Source of the DNA: JACVCK01 sp041940385
Lineage (GTDB): Bacteria > Planctomycetota > Phycisphaerae > Phycisphaerales > UBA1924
DNA length: 10,478 nt
Direction of reading: 5' to 3'
Assembly: GCA_041940385.1 (NCBI GenBank)
Contig: JBGTSD010000105.1
Location: 1 to 10,478, forward strand
The position numbers were made by a program, and so were the translations under genes. Below are positions 1 through 6,141 of this stretch, one piece after another (position 1 is the stretch's first letter; the number at the start of each line of letters is the position of its first letter). Under the pieces are notes generated by a model. The model did no database searches. It saw nothing but the letters and a program-made list of their open reading frames with translations, and was not told the DNA's origin.

Positions 1-105
1 CAGCAGCAGGCCGACGTAGCCGCTGTAGATCGGCCCCCACTCGGGGTCGCCGAGCACGCGGCGAAGGGCCTGCCACTGCTCGTCGGTCTCGACGGCGTTC
101 AGAAG
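1..105 (-). other. Segment not explained by valS; possible minus-strand coding fragment
   Basis: This stretch should encode the ValRS residues just before KMSKS but does not resemble them. The plus frame in phase with valS is open, yet reads QQQADVAAVDRPP..., and only the last dozen residues (PLLVGLDGVQ before KMSKS) look synthetase-like; that wording is closer to TyrRS than ValRS. The minus strand is also open and reads ETDEQWQALRRVLGDPEW, which resembles the C-terminal part of family III (CaiB/BaiF) CoA-transferases. On the minus frame 33 of 35 codons end in G or C, against 27 of 35 on the plus frame, which favours minus-strand coding. The minus frame loses this bias just past base 105. I infer a join near 97-105, either an assembly chimera or a real rearrangement. 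The CoA-transferase label is weak. Confidence 0.3.
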
Positions 106-1284
106 ATGAGCAAATCGCTCGGCAACGGCGTGGACCCGTTGGACATCATCGCCACGCACGGCGCCGACGCGATGCGCTACACGCTCTGCCACATGACGAC
201 GCAGACGCAGGACGTGCGAATGCCCGTCGAGCGAGACGAGGCGACCGGCAAGAACACCTCGCCCAAGTTCGACCTCGGGCGCAACTTCTGCAACAAGCTC
301 TGGAACGCCGCGCGATTCGCGATCTCGATCCTCGAGTCTCCTGTCGAGAGAGCGTCGACTTCAAACCCCTCTCCCCTCGGGGGAGAGGGCAGGGTGAGGG
401 GCGATCTGCATGGTGCAGAAGAATTGCCCCTCATCGACCGCTGGATGCTCTCTCGCCTCGAGTCCACCGTGCGCATCTGCACCGACTGCATCGCCCGCTA
501 CGAATACAGCGACTACGCGCAGGCCGTGTACGACCTCCTCTGGCGAGACTTCTGCGACTGGTACCTCGAAGCGATCAAGCCCACCGTGCGCGCCTCGGCC
601 TCCCAGCGCGCCGTCCTCCGCGCCGCGCTCGACACCATCCTCCGCCTCCTGCACCCGATCTGCCCCTTCGTCACCGAATCCATCTACGAGCGCTTCTCGA
701 CGCTGCAGACCGCCGACGTCCCCGGCCTCTCCCTCGGCGCGAGCGAGCTTCTCTGTCTCGCCCCGTGGCCGCAGGCCGCGCCGGATCTCCGCGATGCCGA
801 CGCCGAGAAACGCTTCGAGCGACTCCGCACGCTCACCGACGCCATTCGCGAGGCCCGCTCGCTCCAGAACGTCCCGCCCAAGCGGCGCATCACCCTGCAC
901 CTGCCCGCCGATGCGAAGGCGCTGTCCGCCGAGATCGACGCCGCGGGCTTCGTCCCCACGCTCGCCGGCCTCGAAGCCGTCACGCTCGATCCCGCGCCGA
1001 CCGGCCAGCTCACCTCGCCGATCACCTTCGAAGCGATGGAGCTCCGCCTCAGCGGCCTGATCGACGCCTCCACTGAAGGCGGCGGCGATGCCGAACGCGC
1101 CCGCCTCTCCAAGAAGGTCGAAGAGCTCGACAAGTCCATCGCCGCGCTCGAAGGACGCCTGAACAACCCCGGCTACGCGCAGCGCGCGCCCGCGCACCTC
1201 GTCCAGCAGACGCGAGATCAGCTCGACAAGGCCCGCGCCGAGCGCGAGGCCGCGGCGACCGCCCTCGCGGGGATCGCCGGATGA
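106..1284 (+). CDS. valS: Valyl-tRNA synthetase, C-terminal part (5' end missing)
   Basis: Class I aminoacyl-tRNA synthetase that charges tRNA-Val in the cytoplasm. Only about 392 residues of a usual 850-950 are present. The ATG at 106 is the Met of the KMSKS catalytic loop (MSKSLGNGVDPLDII), not a real start; the frame is open to base 1 but is not ValRS-like there. The end of the catalytic domain follows (GADAMRY, TTQTQDVRMPV, FDLGRNFCNKLWNAARFA), then the anticodon-binding domain (DRWMLSRLES, WRDFCDWYLEAIKP, HPICPFVTESIYE). The C-terminal coiled-coil tRNA arm (RLSKKVEELDKSIAALEGRL, NNPGYAQRAPAHLV) runs to the stop. Between the catalytic and anticodon domains is an in-frame repeat-derived insert, residues 87-99 counted from this ATG. 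The stop overlaps the next gene's ATG as ATGA, so the two are probably co-translated. The missing N-terminal half could mean a broken contig or a truncated gene. Confidence 0.93.
   Translation: MSKSLGNGVDPLDIIATHGADAMRYTLCHMTTQTQDVRMPVERDEATGKNTSPKFDLGRNFCNKLWNAARFAISILESPVERASTSNPSPLGGEGRVRGDLHGAEELPLIDRWMLSRLESTVRICTDCIARYEYSDYAQAVYDLLWRDFCDWYLEAIKPTVRASASQRAVLRAALDTILRLLHPICPFVTESIYERFSTLQTADVPGLSLGASELLCLAPWPQAAPDLRDADAEKRFERLRTLTDAIREARSLQNVPPKRRITLHLPADAKALSAEIDAAGFVPTLAGLEAVTLDPAPTGQLTSPITFEAMELRLSGLIDASTEGGGDAERARLSKKVEELDKSIAALEGRLNNPGYAQRAPAHLVQQTRDQLDKARAEREAAATALAGIAG
364..402 (+). repeat. Palindromic GC-rich repeat inserted in frame in valS
   Basis: Bases 367-376 (CCCTCTCCCC) pair perfectly with 380-389 around a TCG loop, a 10-bp stem, followed by AGGGTGAGGG. 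Read in frame it gives NPSPLGGEGRVRG, and the opposite strand gives PLTLPSPPRGEG. From memory these peptides are the signature of a dispersed palindromic repeat seen in many GC-rich bacterial genomes, usually between genes. Here it sits inside a conserved gene, in the linker between the ValRS catalytic domain and the DRWMLSRL helix, where extra residues are tolerated. The frame is kept. Confidence 0.8.
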
Positions 1285-2327
1285 TCGCGCGCGTCGCCCT
1301 GCTGACGTCCGCCGCGTTCCTGCTCGTCGGGTGCGCCGGCTCGTCGCGCTACGACGCCGTGCAGGTTTCGCCCGGCGCCGTCAACAGCGCGCCTGAGCCC
1401 GTGTTCTCCATCGAGGCGACCGAGCCCTGGCCGTTCGCGGGCACGACCGGGCGACAGGTCACGACGACCAACTACCGGCTCTTCACCACCGAGAAGGACG
1501 CGGTCATCGTCGATCGGGCGCCGCGATTCCTCGAACTCGCGCTCGATCACTACCGCAGCGCCCTCGGCCCCCTGCCGCCGCCGCCGATCCGGCTCGACAC
1601 GTTCCTCATGGACAACCGCATGCAGTGGCAGCGCCTCACGCTCCAGATGCTCGGCGAGCAGGGGCGGCGCTATCACGCCATCGGCCGCGGCGGATTCGCC
1701 ACCGGCGGGCGTGCATTCCTCTACGACATCGGCCTCTTCGACACCCTCGCCATCGCCGCTCACGAGGGCTGGCACCAGTACACCCAGCGGACGTTCCGAG
1801 ACCCGCTGCCCGTCTGGCTCGAGGAGGGCGTCGCCGCGTTCATGGAGGGCCACCGCTGGGCCGGTCCGGACCCCGTCTTCCTCCCCTGGGCCAACCTCGA
1901 GCGCTTCGACCAGCTCCGCACCGCGAAGTCCCGCGGCGCCGTGATGACGCTCTCCATGCTCCTCGAGTCCTCGCCCCAGGACATGCTCGGCCACGTCGGC
2001 GACGGCATGCTCACCTACTACGCGCAGGTCTGGGCGCTCGTGCATTTCCTCAACGAGGGCGAGAACGGCAGGCATCGCGGCGCCCTCCGCGCCCTGCTCC
2101 TCCAGGCCTCGCAGGGCCAGATGCGCCAGACCCTCGCCAACCGCGTCGGCCAGCGTGCCGCCGTGCAGACACTCTCGGCGCGTCGTGGGCCCGAGGTCTT
2201 CATGGCCTACTTCGGCGACGACTTCGCGGCGACGAGCGCCGCGTACGACGCCTTCGTCTCGCAGCTCGTGTCGTCCGGCTCGCGGGGCGCGATCGCCGCG
2301 GGACGCTCGCCGTTCGACGCCGAGTGA
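1281..2327 (+). CDS. Putative zinc metallopeptidase lipoprotein (DUF1570-like)
   Basis: A 348-residue predicted lipoprotein. The N-terminus MIARVALLTSAAFLLVGC is a type II signal peptide with Cys18 as the lipidated residue, so the protein should be anchored in a membrane facing the periplasm. HEGWH at residues 161-165 is an HExxH zinc site, and WLEEGVAAFMEG at 180-190 supplies a plausible third ligand (Glu181 or Glu182), the gluzincin arrangement. The following FLPWANLERFDQL and YYAQVWALVHFL segments fit peptidase families in which an Ala-rich helix closes the site. Planctomycete DUF1570 proteins have a similar layout; that link is inferred from motif style, not a search. The ATG overlaps the valS stop (ATGA), suggesting translational coupling. 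The substrate is unknown. The catalytic pair is intact, so an active peptidase is likely. Confidence 0.8.
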   Translation: MIARVALLTSAAFLLVGCAGSSRYDAVQVSPGAVNSAPEPVFSIEATEPWPFAGTTGRQVTTTNYRLFTTEKDAVIVDRAPRFLELALDHYRSALGPLPPPPIRLDTFLMDNRMQWQRLTLQMLGEQGRRYHAIGRGGFATGGRAFLYDIGLFDTLAIAAHEGWHQYTQRTFRDPLPVWLEEGVAAFMEGHRWAGPDPVFLPWANLERFDQLRTAKSRGAVMTLSMLLESSPQDMLGHVGDGMLTYYAQVWALVHFLNEGENGRHRGALRALLLQASQGQMRQTLANRVGQRAAVQTLSARRGPEVFMAYFGDDFAATSAAYDAFVSQLVSSGSRGAIAAGRSPFDAE

Positions 2328-2398
2328 ACGACGTCGCCGCCCGATTGTGGCGAAGCTCGTCGGCGCGGTCCGATACTCTCAGCACGCGGCCGAACAGC

Positions 2399-2509
2399 CC
2401 CTGCAAACCGATGATTCTCGTGGTTTTTCAGCAGGTCGGCCCGCCGAATGGAGACCGAACCGGAGCGCTTAGACCCTGCAAAAATGCTCGTTTTGTTTGC
2501 CTGCAGGGG
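2399..2509 (+). repeat. Two successive hairpins sharing a 9-bp direct repeat
   Basis: CCCTGCAAA occurs at 2399-2407 and again at 2474-2482. Each copy begins a hairpin: CCTGC plus AAACC (2400-2409) pairs with GGTTT (2422-2426) and GCAGG (2431-2435), and CCCTGCA (2474-2480) pairs with TGCAGGG (2502-2508). This stretch between the lipoprotein stop and the candidate small RNA shows no convincing coding sequence. The second hairpin overlaps the predicted -35 box at 2497. A GATACT at 2372-2377 could be a -10 box feeding into this region, but no good -35 box accompanies it. The role is unknown; an mRNA 3' structure, a regulatory site or part of a longer RNA are all possible. Confidence 0.5.
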
Positions 2510-2525
2510 TTCTGATCTGTATCCT
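2497..2525 (+). promoter_or_regulatory. Sigma70-type promoter for candidate small RNA
   Basis: TTGCCT (2497-2502) and TATCCT (2520-2525) are separated by exactly 17 bases, placing the transcription start near 2532-2534. The same -35 core (TTGCC) and spacing occur before the tRNA gene at 3969, and the same TATCCT hexamer occurs before guaA, which supports the assignment. No open frame with good coding character starts downstream before the terminator at 2671. Confidence 0.6.
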
Positions 2526-2532
2526 GAAGTCT

Positions 2533-2709
2533 TGGGAGGGCACGTCTTTGCGCTGTAACGGAGGCGGCGCTCTCTGTTCAACTCGGTTTCGCGGCGTTCG
2601 AACGGGTCGGATCCCGTACGGCGCGTGGTTGTCTTCCGGGCTTTAACTCAGGCTTCCCTCTTACTCAACGCCCCAGGCTTGCAGCGATGCAGGTCTGGGG
2701 TTTTTCTTT
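2533..2709 (+). ncRNA. Candidate structured small RNA, family unknown
   Basis: A transcript of about 175 nt is defined by a promoter upstream and an intrinsic terminator at its end. From the predicted start, bases 2533-2540 (TGGGAGGG) can pair with 2656-2663 (CCCTCTTA) just before the terminator, closing the whole RNA. Inside, CACG 2541-2544 can pair with CGTG 2624-2627, and ACGGG 2602-2606 with CCCGT 2613-2617 around a 6-base loop. An alternative long helix pairs 2531-2539 with 2632-2640. The size and rod-like closing stem resemble 6S RNA, but I see no diagnostic sequence. It lacks the SRP RNA apical motif, a tmRNA-type 3' tRNA domain and the conserved RNase P elements. The base composition is less GC-rich than the flanking genes. 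Identity remains open. Confidence 0.5.
2671..2709 (+). terminator. Strong intrinsic terminator
   Basis: CCCCAGGCTTGCA (2671-2683) pairs along all 13 positions, with two G-U wobbles, to TGCAGGTCTGGGG (2688-2700) around a GCGA (GNRA) tetraloop, then TTTTTCTTT at 2701-2709. The U-tract is on the plus strand, so it ends plus-strand transcription. It also lies directly after the minus-strand MFS stop codon at 2708-2710, where the hairpin could protect that mRNA's 3' end, but there is no U-run in that direction. Confidence 0.92.
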
Positions 2710-3937
2710 ACCTCTGAGAACGCCGCCAGTGGCGTCGCACGCGAATGGCCGCGATCACCGCAACGACGCCCACCGCGATCGCCAGCGCGACCGTGAACAC
2801 CGGCGCCGACGCCGGACGATCGACGCCCATGCCGATCCAGATTCCGCACAGTCCGACCAGCGGCCCCAGGGTGTATCCGAGCCCGATCAGCGTCTCGTGT
2901 GTTCCTCCGGCGTCCACCGCCGCTCCGCCGACCTCCATGGCGTAGTACAGGGCCGCCGCGTAGATCCCACCGAGCCCGAGCCCGAAGAGCGATAAGCCGG
3001 CCACGAGTATCGGGACCGAGCCCGCCGTGACCGCGAGCCCGAACCCGGCGAAAAGCGCCGCGCCGGTCCACAGCGGCGTCCGCCATCGCCCGTGCCAGCC
3101 GTGCCACCGGCCGAAGAGCAGGAAGGTGAGCGTCCGCGTCACCAGAAACGTGCTCGCCAGGGGCGCCGCCCATGCCTCCGGCACGCTCAGCCGCGCGATC
3201 GTCGCCGGCAGCAGCGGGTTCAGGCAATACATCAACAGATACGACGTCGGCAGCATGAACCGGAAGACCTTCAGCAGCGGCTCGTACACCTCGGGGTGCG
3301 GTTGGTTGTCCTCGACATGCCCCGCCGGCTCGCGCGGAAGCGCCGCCACCAGCGCACACGACGCGATCGTGATCAGCGACGCGATCGGCAGCGCCAGCAG
3401 CGCGTGCCCGGCCTTGATCAGCGGCGCCAGCCCCCACGCCATCGCCACGCCTGCGGAGGCCCACACGACGTTGAACGCCGCCGTGCCGACCCGCAGCCGG
3501 TGCGCCCGCCGCCCGCCGCTCAGGTACGACTCCACGATCGGCCACAGCGCGCCGCTGATCGTGTTGTAGATCAGCACCGCCGGCCAGATGACCCACGTGT
3601 GCTGCCGGAATATCCACGGCGTCGCGCCGACGACCGCGAGCGCCACCAGGACGCCCACGAGCGCGCCGCGCGTCGAGAGCCAGGGCAGCCGCTCCGCCAG
3701 CCGGCGCAGCATCGGCCCCACGCCCATCGCCCCGGGGATGTAGCCGATGCCGAGCACGAGCCCGAGCAGCAGGTTCTGCTTCGCGTCGAAGTTGAACGCC
3801 GACGCCGCGATGAACGGCAGGCCCAGGGTCACCGCCGCCGTGGTCACGCTGTTGAGCCAGGTGATCGCCAGGACCACCGGCAACGACGCCGTCGCCCGGG
3901 GGGCCGCCGACCTGTTCAAAGTGGGTGCGCTGCTCAT
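2708..3937 (-). CDS. Major facilitator superfamily transporter
   Basis: A 409-residue integral membrane protein with about 12 hydrophobic segments, predicted to move a small solute or drug across the inner membrane. Family-style features include IGYIPGAMGVGPMLRRLAER in the first half, SGALWPIVESYLSG followed by RLRVGTAAFNVVWASAG, and near the C-terminus YYAMEVG, GGTHETLIGLGYTLGPLVGL. The substrate cannot be read from sequence. The open frame extends 26 residues upstream to 4015, but those residues are Pro/Arg-rich and overlap a promoter-like TACGAT on the minus strand at 3988-3993, so I prefer the ATG at 3937 (MSSAPTLNRSAAP). No Shine-Dalgarno is visible before it. The gene stands alone, divergent from tRNA-Arg, and ends inside the U-tract of the plus-strand terminator. 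Confidence 0.85.
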   Translation of the reverse strand: MSSAPTLNRSAAPRATASLPVVLAITWLNSVTTAAVTLGLPFIAASAFNFDAKQNLLLGLVLGIGYIPGAMGVGPMLRRLAERLPWLSTRGALVGVLVALAVVGATPWIFRQHTWVIWPAVLIYNTISGALWPIVESYLSGGRRAHRLRVGTAAFNVVWASAGVAMAWGLAPLIKAGHALLALPIASLITIASCALVAALPREPAGHVEDNQPHPEVYEPLLKVFRFMLPTSYLLMYCLNPLLPATIARLSVPEAWAAPLASTFLVTRTLTFLLFGRWHGWHGRWRTPLWTGAALFAGFGLAVTAGSVPILVAGLSLFGLGLGGIYAAALYYAMEVGGAAVDAGGTHETLIGLGYTLGPLVGLCGIWIGMGVDRPASAPVFTVALAIAVGVVAVIAAIRVRRHWRRSQR

Positions 3938-3968
3938 CGGCGTGCGCCGGACACGCGCATCCTTCGCG

Positions 3969-3997
3969 TTGCCCGGCGGGGGCGGGGATCGTAGCAT
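3969..3997 (+). promoter_or_regulatory. Promoter for tRNA-Arg
   Basis: TTGCCC (3969-3974) and TAGCAT (3992-3997) are 17 bases apart, giving a start near 4004-4006 and a tRNA leader of about 28 nt. This closely matches the layout of the promoter at 2497-2525. Its -10 box overlaps the minus-strand TACGAT proposed for the MFS gene. Confidence 0.55.
3988..3993 (-). promoter_or_regulatory. -10-like TACGAT box upstream of the MFS gene
   Basis: The minus strand reads GCTACGATCCCC here, the same core as GCTACGATCC before ribH and GATACGATCCCC before the UbiA-family gene. It would start transcription near 3981, leaving a leader of about 44 nt to the ATG at 3937. I see no convincing -35 box. Confidence 0.4.
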
Positions 3998-4031
3998 CGT
4001 CTTCGCCGCGGACACACCGGACCGCGGCCTC

Positions 4032-4105
4032 GTCCCCGTAGCTCAATTGGATAGAGCGTCGGCCTCCGGAGCCGAAGGTTTTGGGTTCGAATCCCGACGG
4101 GGATA
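4032..4105 (+). tRNA. tRNA-Arg (anticodon CCG)
   Basis: Full cloverleaf. The acceptor stem is GTCCCCG (4032-4038) with CGGGGAT (4098-4104), closed by a G-U first pair. The D arm is GCTC/GAGC (4041-4044, 4054-4057). The anticodon stem is TCGGC/GCCGA (4059-4063, 4071-4075) with loop CTCCGGA, so the anticodon is CCG at 4066-4068, reading CGG. The variable loop has 5 bases and the T arm is TTGGG-TTCGAAT-CCCGA. The discriminator base is A4105. The CCA tail is not encoded, as TTC follows. Confidence 0.96.
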
Positions 4106-4109
4106 TTCA

Positions 4110-4133
4110 GGGCCGACGGCCCGGCGACGCGCC
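4110..4133. terminator. Small hairpins between convergent tRNA-Arg and ftsY
   Basis: GGGCC-GAC-GGCCC (4110-4122) is followed by GGCG paired with CGCC (4123-4126, 4130-4133). They lie between the tRNA 3' end and the ftsY stop, where both strands need termination. Neither is followed by a U-run, so intrinsic termination is doubtful. Confidence 0.3.
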
Positions 4134-4134
4134 G

Positions 4135-5082
4135 CTAGTCGGCGAAGAGCGCCTCGACGAACTGCTCCGGATCGAACGGCTGCACGTCGTCCACGGTCTC
4201 CCCTACTCCGATGAACTTCACCGGCGCCCCCAGCGCCTCGCGGATCGCCACGACCACGCCGCCCTTGGCCGTGCCGTCGAGCTTCGCCAGGAAGATCCCC
4301 GTCACGTCGATCGCCTTCGAGAACTCCTCCGCCTGGCGGATCGCATTCTGACCCGCCGTCGCGTCGAGCACCAGAAGCACCTCGTGCGGCGCCCCGGCGA
4401 TCTTCTTGCCCAGGATGTCGCGCACCTTCACGAGCTGGCGCATCAGGTGCTCCTGCGTGTGCAGCCGCCCGGCCGTGTCCACGATGAGCACGTCCACCCC
4501 GCGCGCCAGGGCCGCCTCGCACGCGTCGAACGCCACCGCGCCCGGATCGCCCCCCTGCTTGCCCTTGACGATGCTGACGCCCAGCCGCTCGGACCAGATC
4601 TCGAGTTGATGCACCGCGCCGGCGCGGAACGTGTCGCACGCGGCGAGCATGACGGTCTTGCCGCGCCCGCGCAGCAGCGCCGAGAGCTTGGCGATGCTCG
4701 TGGTCTTGCCCGCGCCGTTGACGCCCGCGACGAGGATCACCGTCGGCGTGCGTACGCCCGAGCTTGCCGGCGCTTCCCGCAGGCGCCGATCCTCCTCGGG
4801 CCACATCGCCTTGAGCTCGCGCTTGAGATACGCGATCACTTCCTCGCCGCGCTCGATCTTGCCGGCCTTGAAGTCGGCGCGGAGCCCGTCCACCAGACGT
4901 CGCGCCGCCTTGACGCCGATGTCGGCCCGGATCAAACGCGCCTCGAGCTCCTCGAGCATCGCGGCGTCGATGCGTCGGCCGCGCAGAAAGTTGACGACGT
5001 CGCCCGCGCCGCCGAGCAGCGCATCGCGCGTCGCGCCCAGTCCCTTGCGGATCTTCGAGATCGTCGAGGAGAAGATCGCCAT
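4135..5082 (-). CDS. ftsY: Signal recognition particle receptor FtsY
   Basis: SRP-family GTPase that docks the SRP-ribosome complex at the inner membrane for co-translational insertion of membrane proteins. It has 315 residues: a helical N domain (about 1-95, RLIRADIGVKAARRLV) and the G domain with G1 GVNGAGKTT (120-128), DTFRAGA (150-156), DTAGR (202-206) and AKLDGTAKGG (266-275), ending in GVGETVDDVQPFDPEQFVEALF. G4 begins with Ala where Thr is usual. The long acidic A domain of E. coli FtsY is absent, as in many phyla. The frame is open upstream to 5370 inside nusB; I chose the ATG at 5082 because MAIFSSTISKIRKGL is the normal start of short FtsY proteins and it lies 5 bases after the nusB stop. 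It is last in the ribH-nusB-ftsY operon. Confidence 0.97.
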   Translation of the reverse strand: MAIFSSTISKIRKGLGATRDALLGGAGDVVNFLRGRRIDAAMLEELEARLIRADIGVKAARRLVDGLRADFKAGKIERGEEVIAYLKRELKAMWPEEDRRLREAPASSGVRTPTVILVAGVNGAGKTTSIAKLSALLRGRGKTVMLAACDTFRAGAVHQLEIWSERLGVSIVKGKQGGDPGAVAFDACEAALARGVDVLIVDTAGRLHTQEHLMRQLVKVRDILGKKIAGAPHEVLLVLDATAGQNAIRQAEEFSKAIDVTGIFLAKLDGTAKGGVVVAIREALGAPVKFIGVGETVDDVQPFDPEQFVEALFAD

Positions 5083-5087
5083 CCGGC

Positions 5088-5579
5088 CTACGCCCCCGGC
5101 CCCGCCGCCGGCTCGGTGACGGCCTCGCCATCGCCCTCCGGATCCAGCTCCGCCGCGAGCGCCGCCTCCGGGCGCTCGGCCAGGACGCGCTTGAGCACCT
5201 TGTCGAGCACGCCGTTGACGAACGCGGGGGACCGCTCGGTGCTGAAGTCCTTCGCGAGCCGCACCGCCTCGTTGACCGCGATCTTCGGGTGCGCGCGTCC
5301 CTCGACCATCTCGAAGTGCGCGAGCCGCAGGATCGCCCGGTCGATCGCCGGCTGTCGGTGCGCCGGCCACTCGGGCGCCAGCGTGCGCACCTCGGCGTCG
5401 GCCATCGCGCGCCCGCGCCAGGCGCCGAGCGCGAGGTCCATCGCCTTGTTGGCGTCCTTGCGCTCGAAATCCTCCTCGAGCAGCGACTCGAGAATCGTCT
5501 CGAGATCCGCCTCGCCGCGGGCGTCGAGCTGATAGAGCGCCTGCAGCGCCTTGCGTCGGATGGAGCGTGGGGTGGCCAT
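5088..5579 (-). CDS. nusB: Transcription antitermination factor NusB
   Basis: All-helical RNA-binding protein that, with NusE (S10), binds boxA and supports antitermination of rRNA operons. It has 163 residues. The N-terminus RRKALQALYQLD, the central AIDRAILRLAHFEM and the C-terminal AVNEAVRLAKDFSTERSPAFVNGVLDKV are all family hallmarks. The last ~25 residues (Glu/Ala/Pro-rich) extend past the usual end and look disordered. It lies 12 bases after the ribH stop and 5 before ftsY, so the three are co-transcribed; ribH-nusB linkage is common across bacteria. Only a weak AGGA lies before the ATG. Confidence 0.96.
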   Translation of the reverse strand: MATPRSIRRKALQALYQLDARGEADLETILESLLEEDFERKDANKAMDLALGAWRGRAMADAEVRTLAPEWPAHRQPAIDRAILRLAHFEMVEGRAHPKIAVNEAVRLAKDFSTERSPAFVNGVLDKVLKRVLAERPEAALAAELDPEGDGEAVTEPAAGPGA

Positions 5580-5591
5580 CAGTGCGTCATC

Positions 5592-6083
5592 CTACGAACG
5601 AACCTCGCTGCCCCGCACGAGCCCCGCCGCGAAGAATGTGTGCAGCGCCGCCTCCATGGCCTCGGCCCCCTTGTTCCCGTAGGCGCCGCCGGCGCGCGCC
5701 TCGGCCTGCTCGGCCGTCTCGACCGTCAGCAGCCCGAATCCCACCGGCCCCATCGTGGCGCTGATCTGCGCCAGCGACGACGCGACAGCGTCCGCGATCA
5801 CGCGATCGTGCTGCGTTTCGCCCCGGATGAGGCACCCGAGCGTCACCACCGCATCGATCTCGCCCGAGCGGAACGCCGCGCCCGCGAGCGCCGGCAGCTC
5901 GAACGCGCCCGGCGCCGGAAGCACGACCAGCGCCGAGCGATCGCCGCCGAGCCGCTCGTACGCCTCCACCGCGCCGACGAGCAGTCGATCGGTCACCCAC
6001 GCGTTGTAGCGGCTCACGACGATCGCCACGCGGCAGCGCGACGCGTCCGGTCGAATCGTCGGAATGCCCGGGGCCTCGCTCAT
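5592..6083 (-). CDS. ribH: 6,7-dimethyl-8-ribityllumazine synthase
   Basis: Penultimate step of riboflavin synthesis: condenses 5-amino-6-ribitylamino-uracil with 3,4-dihydroxy-2-butanone 4-phosphate. It has 163 residues, normal for the family. Visible motifs are RYNAW (substrate-binding N-terminal strand, 25-29), APGAFELP (57-64), GCLIRGETQHD with catalytic His92, and GFGLLTVETAEQAEARAG...NKGAEA near the C-terminus. The frame is open far upstream of 6083, but the ATG at 6083 (MSEAPGIPTIRPDASRCRVAIV) gives a normal length. A TACGAT box ends 9 bases before that ATG, so the mRNA is probably leaderless; no Shine-Dalgarno is present. First gene of ribH-nusB-ftsY. Confidence 0.96.
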   Translation of the reverse strand: MSEAPGIPTIRPDASRCRVAIVVSRYNAWVTDRLLVGAVEAYERLGGDRSALVVLPAPGAFELPALAGAAFRSGEIDAVVTLGCLIRGETQHDRVIADAVASSLAQISATMGPVGFGLLTVETAEQAEARAGGAYGNKGAEAMEAALHTFFAAGLVRGSEVRS

Positions 6084-6092
6084 GGGGGGCGG

Positions 6093-6098
6093 ATCGTA
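6093..6098 (-). promoter_or_regulatory. -10-like TACGAT box for ribH operon
   Basis: The minus strand reads GCTACGATCC and then the ribH ATG after 9 bases. A -10 box at this distance puts the start of transcription at or next to the start codon. No recognisable -35 box is seen 17 bases upstream. Confidence 0.5.
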
Positions 6099-6135
6099 GC
6101 GCCCTCGCCATCCCTGCGGCGCCCGCGTCCCGCGA

Positions 6136-6141
6136 TACGAT
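6136..6141 (+). promoter_or_regulatory. -10-like TACGAT box for the UbiA-family gene
   Basis: The plus strand reads GATACGATCCCC, with 8 bases from the hexamer to the GTG at 6150. It mirrors the divergent ribH box 38 bases away in both sequence and distance to the start codon. No clear -35 box. Confidence 0.5.

Noticed and set aside
361..1197. Long open frame on the minus strand opposite valS
   Set aside because: Antisense shadow of a well-recognised gene in GC-rich DNA; the translation has low-complexity Gly/Arg/Glu runs and no family features.
1218..2075. Minus-strand open frame opposite the metallopeptidase lipoprotein
   Set aside because: Composition is typical of an antisense frame, and the plus strand has a signal peptide and zinc motif.
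2533..2663. tmRNA, SRP RNA or RNase P RNA in the gap
   Set aside because: No 3' tRNA-like arm, no SRP apical loop and no conserved RNase P core could be found; the identity is left open.
3938..4015. N-terminal extension of the MFS transporter
   Set aside because: Its 26 residues are Pro/Arg-rich and overlap a promoter-like box; transporter-like sequence begins after the ATG at 3937.
5083..5370. N-terminal extension of FtsY resembling an A domain
   Set aside because: It lies wholly inside nusB in another frame; the residues are an Arg/Gly-rich shadow, not an acidic A domain.
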